Shown here in pieces: positions 56,211-64,000 of a stretch of DNA of 64,000 bases. Each line of letters opens with the position of its first letter. The first letter of the stretch is position 1. The position numbers and the translations under genes are program-made. A model generated the notes under the pieces. That model was not told where the DNA came from and ran no database searches. It was given only the letters and a program-made list of their open reading frames with translations. The stretch lies in NCBI GenBank assembly GCA_010015675.1, contig ML976979.1, positions 1,023,653 through 1,087,652 of the forward strand, written 5' to 3'. This stretch comes from Byssothecium circinans. Taxonomy: Eukaryota; Ascomycota; Dothideomycetes; Pleosporales; Massarinaceae.

Positions 56211-57551
56211 CTAGTCCACCCACACACCCTCCCCCAAAGCATCCATACCCAAGTCAATCCTCCCATAACTTTTCAACTTAACGGCCAGCACGTCGGCACC
56301 CCCATCCACTCCAGCTTTCTGATCCTTCGTTCCCAACGTCCAGATCTCTTCCAAAAACCCATCACCATCAACATTCACAACATCCTGTTCTCCCTTCCCC
56401 ATCGCCTTGGCACTCACATCCAAGCCCAAAAACGCTACTATACCAATCGGCGAATTCGTCACGGCAATCAGGTCACCCCCGGTAAACGGCGCTGGCGCAA
56501 GATGTGCATGTCCGAGCCCGCCGGCGCCAGTCCACGCCGCGCGCGCTACGGAGGTGATGACTTCGCCGGTCTTGGGATCGAGACTGAAGACTGAAATGAT
56601 GGCTTGTACGGAGGATTGCGAGAGCGTCCATAGAGAAGTCTTGGAGGAGGAGATGGTCAAAGCGATGGTCGTGAACTGCGTGGCGTCAATGGTGCTGGGT
56701 AGGATATTGAAGCGTTTGGGCGTCGATGTGGCATCACCTGCGCCCTTGTGTTCCTCCAGCGGAATAGTGACTAGTTCGTTGGTATCCTTCAGCACCACAT
56801 AAACAATGTTCGCTGTAGGATGCGTGACCATCTCCGAAGCGCCTGTGACGTTTGCGAGAATGTCGGTACCGTTTTGGTCGTTGAGGTTCGCATCCTCGGA
56901 GATGTAAAAGTTGAAGATGGAGGTTGCCGGCGACGAGGAAGAACGTGAGTCAAGAGCGTGCAGGTGTCGGCCGTTAGGGGACCAGGCCAGTGAGCGGACG
57001 TCGCCGGCGATATCCTTGGAGCGCAGGAGTCTAAAGCCAATAAGAGAGCTGGAAAACAGGGTACTGCATGTGCCAGTGGATGCCGAGCCGAAGATTGAAA
57101 AGGGGGCCAGAGGACTGGAAGTGACGTGGATGGAGCTGAATTTGGTTGTATTACCTGCCCGAAGTGTGAGTTGAAGTATGAGCGAAAGACTATCTGTGGC
57201 GTACATGAAGCTGGTATTTTTGCAGTGCCTTCAGTTTTCAATGAGTAATCTGACTGCACCGCATATCTTGTCAACATTCCATCCTGCGCTCTGCTGCCGA
57301 ATAGATACTTTTTCGAGTGCTATATAAAGTCAATCTCAGTGGATGTATGCGTTAAAGGTGGTCAGGCGTACGTCTAATGCCAGTGATGGCGAGGCGCCTG
57401 CTGGAACCATTCCCATTTCATAGGGCGTGCGGGCCGCATCGTCGAGCTCCAAAACGTGTATGAAATTGCCCTCATTCTCTCCGACATACAGATGATGCAG
57501 CGCCGCAGTTGCGTACCCAGCAATGGAAACGAGGTGAAGTAAATTGTGCAT
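56211..57551 (-). CDS. secreted lactonase / carboxy-muconate cyclase-like beta-propeller, 412 aa
   Basis: Three exons, 57551-57372, 57319-57205 and 57154-56211, with 52- and 50-nt introns that both start GTACGC, give 412 aa. ATG 57551 opens a hydrophobic signal peptide (MHNLLHLVSIAGYATAALHH). The rest has repeated propeller-blade signatures: HHLYVGENEGNFIHVLELDD, SKKYLFGS, DVRSLAWSPNGRHLHALDSR, THPTANIVYVVLKDTNELVT, FTTIALTISSSKTSLWTLSQ and a C-terminal VLAVKLKSYGRIDLGMDALG. This matches the fungal 7-bladed lactonase / carboxy-cis,cis-muconate cyclase-like family. The signal peptide suggests export rather than cytosolic aromatic breakdown; the substrate is unknown. Confidence 0.8.
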
Positions 57552-57805
57552 TTTGGCAATGATGGTGGCAGACAGCGAAGTTGAAGTGTCGAGTGAACAG
57601 CTCACTTGAACGTCGGTTGAGATAACGCTCAATTATCAGCAGTTGGTCCTTACACTGGTCTACTAATGCCCTGGATTGTGGGGTGCAGATCATGTGTAGG
57701 GCGACAGATTTACCGGTCCTAATATGGGTAGAGTCGTTCGGCGAATGAAGTTGGCGAATAAAGCTGACCCCTGCATAGTGAACTCTTACACCATAAAGTG
57801 AAATC

Positions 57806-60316
57806 TCAAACCGCACTCAAGACCTTTGATGGGGGGTTCGGCACTTCAATGATTGATACAGGAATGTGCGGGGTTGGGCATGGTGTGAGCGGTCCAGCAG
57901 CTTCGAAATCCTCGGGACCACTACGCATGGTGCAGCTCTGGCAAGGGAAAGGTAGATGGGGGTCATCGGCGATTTGTCGGACGGCTGGTCGTTTTCTTGC
58001 GTCGGTCTGTAGCATTTGCATGGTCCATGTTCGAACTGCACCCAGCTCGGGCTCATGTATCGGGAGTTGCTCGAGCCATATGCGAATCTGTTCGGTGGTC
58101 GCATGGTAAGGGCGGAGTCCCCCCTCGGGTCTTTGCCGAACAGTGCGAAGAGTTTCCCAAAGTGGTGCTCCAGCCACTTCCCCTCTACAAGGTTCGGCAT
58201 CAAGGATAGTCGCGAGCATTTCAACAAAAACACATCCTAGAGAGAATATATCTGCTGACAGATCTCGAGCCTCTTGTAGAACCACCTCCAGGGCAGCATA
58301 TGTGCGCGTGAAGGAAGTAGGTGTCTCAGTCTCGCATTGCTCAATCGACTCGTAAGATCGTGATATCCCGAAATCAGTGAAGTATATCTTGTAAGGGTTC
58401 GTGTCGTGTACATTTGAGTTCCTCACATCGCGGACGAGGAGGTTTTGGGGCTTGATGTCCATATGCTTGAGTGGGTATGAGTGCATGAAGTCGAGAACCT
58501 TGGCCAAACAAGTGAAGAATCGACGGAGCGATGCGGATTGCCCGGCAGAATCGTCCATAGTGCGTGTCAGCTCCATGAACTGCTCCAAATTCCACTCCGC
58601 ACAAGGGTACGTGAGGATTGACAACTCCGCTCCAATGACATATGTGCCAACGAGTCGAACAATGTGGGAGTGTTGAAGCCTATAAAGATGCTGTACCTCG
58701 CGAAGAGCGTCTTCGCGTTTTAGACCACTCCATTTAGTGCATCGCATCGTTTTCCTCACTAAGCGGACACGTTTACATCGCACACTCTCCACCAACGCGT
58801 TACGTGTTCTTCCGAGCACTTTCTCGAGTTGAAGGGGAACATCGGCACGATCCTCGAATTCCACATGTTGCCCTCGGTCAGACCAGTTTGTCTCGATAGA
58901 AGTATCTGGAATCAGATCATACTCGTTGAGTAAGCTTTTGTAGGCACTGTTGTTCAGTGGATCGGCAGAGGGGGTCGTCAGAGACACAAAAGTGTCAATA
59001 CTAGTACGCTTGCTCGTACGACTGCTCTCGCGCACTATCGTAATCTGTGTGCGCGCCGTGATAAAAGATTGGTGACTAGACAATCCCGACTTGATGCTCT
59101 TTGTCGCGGTGGAATCGAGTGAGGCTCTGTCATCTACTAGTCTTATTGCGCTAGCCGGCTCGAGAGAGTTACGCTTGGACGTCTGCTTTGACTGAGTCTC
59201 GTTTTCGAGAAAGTCGAATGAGGTGTCGATGCTCTGAGACGTTTCCTCACTATCCGAGCTGAACCAGCCTTCATCCTCCACCAGAGTTTGCCCATCTCCA
59301 GTAGACTCTTCCGTGATGCTGGTGAGTGTGCGACTGGGGGCTGGAAAAAAGTTGAAAGGATTCGTTGATGCTACTATCGGTCCGGGTACTGGCTTCGCAG
59401 TGGGAGTTCGTAACGCTTTCGGGACGGTGATAGAGAAGTCAGTGGTGCTCCGTCTTCCCAAATTAGGCTTATTTGTAGTATATGCTGCTGAAACAAGCTT
59501 TGGGTCGATGTCACCGAGAAAACTGTTCCTATGAGACTTGGCACGGTTGCCCTTGGATGAAGTTCCTGACCCAACGCTCAAGGCTCTTCTCAGAAGTTTC
59601 TTAGGTAAGTCAAATATCGTTTCCGGAGGAGCTTCAGGGGCTTTTGGTGATGGCTGCTCCTTGACCCTGAATCGAAGAAGAAGAGTAACATCGTCGGGCG
59701 AGAGCTCAACGTCCACAAAGCGTAGGATGCCTAGATTTGTGCCATTGCAAGGGCTCCATGGAGGCGACAAACTTCCAATCGATTTGTTGTGCCGAAACGC
59801 GTTGAGCAGGGTTCTCTGATTGAGTTCATTCGTGATCTCGGCGAGCAGGAGTTGGAGGCTGTGGAAAGACAGGATAAGGAGATAGTCACGGGTCATAACT
59901 GGAGAGCGAGTCCGACAGAGTAAAACCTCATCATCGGTGGGAATGAAGCCAGCAAAGCGAAAAAGGACCCAAAGCACATCTTTCGTGAGGTATCCAAGCT
60001 GCGGGATGTCCAAATTGGTGATGTAGCGAATGCGAGGTGCGCGAGTGGGGTCCGAAGTCACGACCAGTACACCATCCTTGTGAGGAAAATATGCGCACAG
60101 GTAGACCGTGAGGAGTACGGCCAAGTTCCTCCACGCAATTCGATGTGATCCGTTCTCGCAAAAGACGAGATAGGCTTCGTATAGGTCCTGAAGGTTGAGG
60201 CGGTCGCGGTCATTCTTCAAGACTTCTTTGGGGGTTGGGCGGGAGAGCGACCGCGGTCTCGATGGTGACTCCCGCACTCTATGCATCGCGTCAATTGGGC
60301 AGCATGACAGGAACAA
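57806..60316 (-). CDS. fungal protein kinase with large N-terminal region, 836 aa
   Basis: An intronless frame from ATG 60316; Met-11 at 60286 is an alternative start. Residues 20-240 form a folded-looking helical region (DRDRLNLQDLYEAYLVF, WRNLAVLLTVYLCAYFPHKD, VELSPDDVTLLLRFRVKEQ). Residues 250-480 are Ser/Thr-rich and disordered. The kinase domain covers about residues 490-790: loop LGRTRNALVESV, beta-3 Lys in RLVRKTM, alpha-C Glu in ALREVQHLYRLQHSHIVRL, catalytic HMDIKPQNLLV (about 617-627, Met in place of Arg of HRD), TDFGISRS, and ALE in place of APE with SADIFSLGCVFVEML. Key catalytic residues are all present, so it is probably active. Substrates are unknown. Confidence 0.85.
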   Translation of the reverse strand: MFLSCCPIDAMHRVRESPSRPRSLSRPTPKEVLKNDRDRLNLQDLYEAYLVFCENGSHRIAWRNLAVLLTVYLCAYFPHKDGVLVVTSDPTRAPRIRYITNLDIPQLGYLTKDVLWVLFRFAGFIPTDDEVLLCRTRSPVMTRDYLLILSFHSLQLLLAEITNELNQRTLLNAFRHNKSIGSLSPPWSPCNGTNLGILRFVDVELSPDDVTLLLRFRVKEQPSPKAPEAPPETIFDLPKKLLRRALSVGSGTSSKGNRAKSHRNSFLGDIDPKLVSAAYTTNKPNLGRRSTTDFSITVPKALRTPTAKPVPGPIVASTNPFNFFPAPSRTLTSITEESTGDGQTLVEDEGWFSSDSEETSQSIDTSFDFLENETQSKQTSKRNSLEPASAIRLVDDRASLDSTATKSIKSGLSSHQSFITARTQITIVRESSRTSKRTSIDTFVSLTTPSADPLNNSAYKSLLNEYDLIPDTSIETNWSDRGQHVEFEDRADVPLQLEKVLGRTRNALVESVRCKRVRLVRKTMRCTKWSGLKREDALREVQHLYRLQHSHIVRLVGTYVIGAELSILTYPCAEWNLEQFMELTRTMDDSAGQSASLRRFFTCLAKVLDFMHSYPLKHMDIKPQNLLVRDVRNSNVHDTNPYKIYFTDFGISRSYESIEQCETETPTSFTRTYAALEVVLQEARDLSADIFSLGCVFVEMLATILDAEPCRGEVAGAPLWETLRTVRQRPEGGLRPYHATTEQIRIWLEQLPIHEPELGAVRTWTMQMLQTDARKRPAVRQIADDPHLPFPCQSCTMRSGPEDFEAAGPLTPCPTPHIPVSIIEVPNPPSKVLSAV

Positions 60317-60768
60317 AAGGAAGCTGACATCGCCCCAGCGAGGATGGGGCGACAGCAGGCTGAAGTATAGAGAGAGAAATTAGCGGCATCAAGAGCTGAC
60401 GATGGGGCGCAGGCCGTGTGGCTGTAAATACGGGCAGCGGGCCAATCAGCATCGTGAACCCCAGGTGTTCGTGGCTTCTAGCCTCAGTCCTCGGTCTTGT
60501 CCTCATTTTCGCACAGAATTTCGCCAGCCAGGTAGATATCCGTCGCGATGAAAAATGCAGACATCGTTGAGGTTCGTCAGGCTTTGTGCGAAAGATCAAC
60601 TCGTTGATGACACCTCCTTATCGATAACGGACGCAACGACTATCCCACTTTTGAACTGAATGTAACTTCGCTATCTTTATCACGCCGACGTCGGCACGTT
60701 CAGGAGATATGTAACGAGGCTCCTCTCGCATTGCTCTCCTTGCATTGATATCCTCCCCCGAAAACACT
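60317..60768. promoter_or_regulatory. divergent promoter between kinase and ACS-family transporter
   Basis: 452 bp between divergent start codons. Nothing beyond promoters is expected or seen. Confidence 0.4.
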
Positions 60769-62292
60769 ATGGCAGACTCTGATCAGTCACAGCCTGTCTC
60801 CACCGACAATGCCACCCCAAGGTCTGAGATCGATGAGCGTCGCATCATTCGCAAGATCGACTACACCATCATGCCCATCCTCTTCTTCACTTACCTCCTC
60901 AACTTCATGGACAAGACGATCCTCTCCTCTGCTAGTGTCTTTGGACTGAAGAATGATACCCATCTGGCCGGCCAAAACTACTCCTGGGTCTCCTCGGTCT
61001 TTTACTTTGGCTACTTATTTTGGACCTACCCGACCACGCTCCTCATTGCACGACTACCGGTTGCAAAATACGTCACTGCCAATACGCTGTTCTGGGGGGC
61101 TGTGGTGGCACTCACGGCAGCATGTACGAACTATGGCGGCTTGATCACTGTTCGGTTCCTGCTAGGTGTCGCAGAGTCTACCACCTCGCCTGCATTAATG
61201 TTTATCACGACCACTTGGTACACGCGCGATGAAGTCCCAACTCGCACCGGAATCTGGTTCGCAGGGAACAGCGTCGGCGGGATCGTAGCATCTCTTCTCG
61301 CATACGGCATCGGCCACATTCAGGATCACGTGCATCCATGGCGCTGGATGTACATTATCCTCGGCATCCTCACCTTCCTGTGGGGTTTCATCATCTTCTT
61401 TTGCCTACCAGACAAGATCTCGACCGCCAAATTCCTCACCGAAGAAGAGCGCCAATGGGCTATCGACCGCGTGGTTATCGCCGGCACGGGATACACTGAC
61501 AAGACAACGTGGAAATGGGCGCAGATGCGCGAATGCTTCATCGACCCGAAAACATGGTTGATCTTTGTCCTTGCGCTGCTTTGCCAGATACCCAACGGGG
61601 GCACACAGAACTTTGCAAACCTTGTGATAAAGAGCTTTGGCTTCTCAAGCCTTGAAAGCACGTTGATCAATATACCGTACTCGTTGATTGCGGCAGGGTC
61701 GATTGCGGGGACTGGGTATCTGGCTGGGAGATTTCGACAGCTCAACTGCATACTCGCAGCTCTTGTTGTTCTCCCACCGGTAGTGGGTAGCGCGCTCATT
61801 GTGTCGCGTTCTTCGATCCCACACGGTGTCAGCTTGTTTGGCTACTTCCTGCTCTCGACGGGGTCCTCGGCTCTCCCTCTGCTGCTCGCTCTTGTCCAGA
61901 CCAACTTCCGTGGAGTGACCAAAAAGATGACTATGACAGCTTTGATTTTCATCGCATACTGTGCGGGCAACGTCGCCGGGCCCCAACTGTTCAAGGAATC
62001 TGAGGCCCCTCATTATTGGACTGCATTTAGGGCGATCATGATCTGTTACGCTCTCGTCGTCCTGCTCTCTATCACTCTGAGGCTGTATTTGCAGTTCATT
62101 AACAAAAAGCGGGACAGCGATGAGGGTATTGTAGGAAGCTCGGGGACTGCAGGCGCAGTAGGAGGTGGTAAAATTGTCGATACAAGTGCTAGAGGAAATG
62201 TTACCGAGGCGATGGATGGAGTGCAGCTGAGGTCCGAGGATTATGAGGACGTTACCGATTGGAAGACATATGGGTTCCGATACCGTCTGTAA
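60769..62292 (+). CDS. MFS transporter, anion:cation symporter (Dal5/allantoate permease-like) family, 507 aa
   Basis: An intronless frame; ATG 60769 (MADSDQSQPVS) gives 507 aa. The start RRIIRKIDYTIMPILFFTYLLNFMDKT is the family's TM1, followed by YSWVSSVFYFGYLFWTYPT (TM2), RFLLGVAESTTSPALMFI with WYTRDEVPTRTGIWFAGNSVGG (TM4-5), and HPWRWMYIILG. A central cytosolic loop contains TEEERQWAIDRV. The second six segments include GYLAGRF, TNFRGVTKKMTMTALIFIAYCAGN and GPQLFKESEAPHYW. This fits the ACS family, which takes up allantoate, nicotinate, pantothenate and similar organic anions with protons. The substrate cannot be fixed. Confidence 0.92.
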   Translation: MADSDQSQPVSTDNATPRSEIDERRIIRKIDYTIMPILFFTYLLNFMDKTILSSASVFGLKNDTHLAGQNYSWVSSVFYFGYLFWTYPTTLLIARLPVAKYVTANTLFWGAVVALTAACTNYGGLITVRFLLGVAESTTSPALMFITTTWYTRDEVPTRTGIWFAGNSVGGIVASLLAYGIGHIQDHVHPWRWMYIILGILTFLWGFIIFFCLPDKISTAKFLTEEERQWAIDRVVIAGTGYTDKTTWKWAQMRECFIDPKTWLIFVLALLCQIPNGGTQNFANLVIKSFGFSSLESTLINIPYSLIAAGSIAGTGYLAGRFRQLNCILAALVVLPPVVGSALIVSRSSIPHGVSLFGYFLLSTGSSALPLLLALVQTNFRGVTKKMTMTALIFIAYCAGNVAGPQLFKESEAPHYWTAFRAIMICYALVVLLSITLRLYLQFINKKRDSDEGIVGSSGTAGAVGGGKIVDTSARGNVTEAMDGVQLRSEDYEDVTDWKTYGFRYRL

Positions 62293-63080
62293 GCAAGCGT
62301 AGAATGCCATGGAGATCCGTGACTCTAGAGATAACGTGATGGACGTCTTTGTTCAAGTGCGGTAGAGTAAACAGTGCAAGGCGCCAAAGCCATGGATGCT
62401 TATTCAGGCCCGATCTGTTGTGGGAGGGGGTAAGCATCAGGATTCTATTCAACTTGGTGTTATGGGCTTCAGAGGGAGGCGCCAACGCGATTGAAACAAT
62501 TCGCCGCACACTAAAAAACTTTACCTTACATTTACCTACACCCAAAGAAGCCCTTTTAACCTCTTCTTACTCCTACGTAATAGAGCAGGCCTAGCTTTAC
62601 AATTCTATGTTTTGTTAAAGTAGAGAGTAATTAACGCGTTAGTTATCGTAGGTAGTTTTTAGTGAGAGAGTATTATGTGTGCGGGGAATTCTTTCAACCG
62701 CGTGGCGCCGTCTCGTTGGCGTCGTGCTAGTTCCAATTACGTCATCGGTTCAAGCTTATACAGTCGGGCTCAACGTCAAGACTCGCTTCAGCAGCCAAGT
62801 TCTTGGTCTCCAGATACCAGTCTTCTTGTTCATGCACATACGGCGCAGTCCCCGTCCAATCAGTCCGTGAACTTCATCCACGTTCCTTCCACACTTGGCG
62901 CACAGTACAAATAATGCCCCGTTGAAGAATCTACACTAAAGTTATAGGACGAGATCCAGAAAAATAAGAGTGAGCGCATCATGTCGCACAGCCACATGAC
63001 GGAGATGCTTCACTGCGCTCGATAACGTCGGCTTTGCGCTCTTCCCAAATTCACTGATCTGCGAATGACATCTGAGAAAG
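62293..63080. other. intergenic with AT-rich, RIP-like tail
   Basis: 788 bp between same-strand genes. The stretch 62510-62670 is AT-rich with TTAACGCGTTAGTTA-like sequence reminiscent of the RIP-mutated DNA at the left end of the window, possibly a repeat relic. No gene was seen. Confidence 0.4.
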
Positions 63081-64000
63081 ATGGCATCGGTTTCTCCCGA
63101 AGAATATCAACGACTGAAGGCGCACTTAAACACATCGCAGGTCAAGGACTGGAAGCCCATTATAACACTGGTCGTTTTCATACTAACGAGTAAGTCTACA
63201 AAATCAACATTCCTATTCCAGAGCTAACCCTGAAGACATAATCGTGCTATGCCCCTTCACGATACCTATTCTTGTCCCGAAGGTGCTCCTGCGCGCCGTC
63301 TCAAAGTCATTGGCCACTCTTCGTATCGCTCGACTACGTCGCCATGCACAGGAGCACAGCCCATTCGTGTGGATCCAATTTCCCATGAACTCAGTCACAG
63401 CGCCTTTAATGGCCGACCTCTTCCTCCTAGCCATCCAGGCAATCGGACACCGCGAAGTCCACGACGGGACCATTGGATCAAGCAGCATCTCGCCGTACGA
63501 CATCATGGCGTTTTTCCTCTCACTCGCCTATATCGCCATCTCAATTGATGCTTCGGGCCTGATTCGCTATATGGCCTATCGAGTGCTGCAGTCGGGCGGC
63601 AACGCTGGTCATCGTCTGTATCTATCGCTGTACACCTTTTTCTTTGTCCTGACAGCCGCCATCGGAAATGATCCAATCATTCTCTCGGGTACACCACTAT
63701 TAGCATACATAACCCGTGTTTCTTCCAATATCGCCCACCCACGTGCTTGGATTTATAGCCAGTTTGCAGTGGCAAACATTGCCTCGGCAATTCTCGTTTC
63801 TTCGAACCCCACGAACCTGGTGGTTGCTGGTGCATTCAGCATCAAATTCATCAACTACTCCGCCAACGTTATCGTCCCGACGATTGTCACCGGTATCGCT
63901 CTCTTCCCTGCCTTATTGTATCTCGTCTTCCGAAATGATACCCTCATCCCTAAGCATATCGATATGCACGAACTTCCGGAGGAGGCAAGAGAAAGAAAAC
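63081..64000 (+). CDS. ArsB/NhaD-type permease, partial (runs off right edge)
   Basis: Exon 1 (63081-63189) encodes MASVSPEEYQRLKAHLNTSQ and the first membrane segment. A 46-nt GTAAGT...GCTAAC...AAG intron (63190-63235) is followed by an exon open to the window end. The protein shows several membrane segments with family-type motifs: PYDIMAFFLSLAYIAISIDASG, TAAIGNDPIILSGTPLLAYI and ILVSSNPTNLVVAGAFSIKF, the paired ND/NPTN re-entrant motifs of the arsenite permease / Na+:H+ antiporter (ion transporter) superfamily. Fungal members are plasma-membrane or vacuolar ion pumps or antiporters. The C-terminal part lies outside the window, so substrate and length are unknown. Confidence 0.82.

Noticed and set aside
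1..64000. CRISPR arrays, rRNA and tRNA genes
   Set aside because: None could be recognised. The window is eukaryotic, and the short direct repeats seen are microsatellites or MITEs.

Overview
The window looks like nuclear DNA of a filamentous ascomycete (Pezizomycotina), probably a Dothideomycete close to the Pleosporales. The reasons are short GT-AG introns (mostly 46-57 nt) with CTAAC/CTGAC branch sites, typical ascomycete genes (SPX-EXS protein, CipC-like protein, fungal MFS families, OTU2-type protease), and an AT-rich block in which premature stops are almost all TAG/TAA in place of CAG/CAA, the mark of repeat-induced point mutation (RIP). The lineage is inferred; no marker gene proves it.

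Region 1-6.84 kb is an accessory, RIP-damaged block. A multi-exon gene of unknown function runs off the left edge on the minus strand (1-1596). Divergent from it is a four-exon gene (2413-3159) whose product has a recognisable histone H3 fold, with a long tail and an enlarged loop 1. Both are broken only by premature stops, while splice phases are intact. Seven of their eight introns carry a paired GTATTAG motif, so the introns look like a repeat family. A third broken gene follows, then a 2.9-kb hAT transposon whose transposase frame is preserved over 849 codons and whose last 0.5 kb escaped RIP.

Region 6.84-38 kb is mostly ordinary genes: a large-family fungal protein of unknown function (7004-9436), two architecturally similar Arg-rich orphan proteins, an 837-aa disordered protein with DPW-type motifs, an SPX-EXS protein (SYG1/XPR1 type), a CipC-like protein, an alpha/beta-hydrolase homologue with no catalytic triad, a PPX1-type exopolyphosphatase, a 1775-aa protein of unknown function, and a divergent aldo-keto reductase / short-chain dehydrogenase pair.

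Region 38-64 kb holds a small six-cysteine secreted protein whose intron contains a long CATT microsatellite with an assembly gap, a DHA1 drug transporter, a thiol methyltransferase and an OTU deubiquitinase ending 23 bp apart, and a gene-poor stretch (46-56 kb). That stretch holds a kinase-like gene, two decayed genes and several copies of a 134-bp MITE, one of which lies just upstream at 44.6 kb. A secreted lactonase-type propeller protein, a large kinase, an ACS-family transporter and the start of an ArsB/NhaD-type permease close the window.

The most unusual finding is the left block: a histone H3 variant gene and a divergent partner gene in RIP-mutated DNA, linked by related introns. This may be part of an undescribed repetitive or mobile element.
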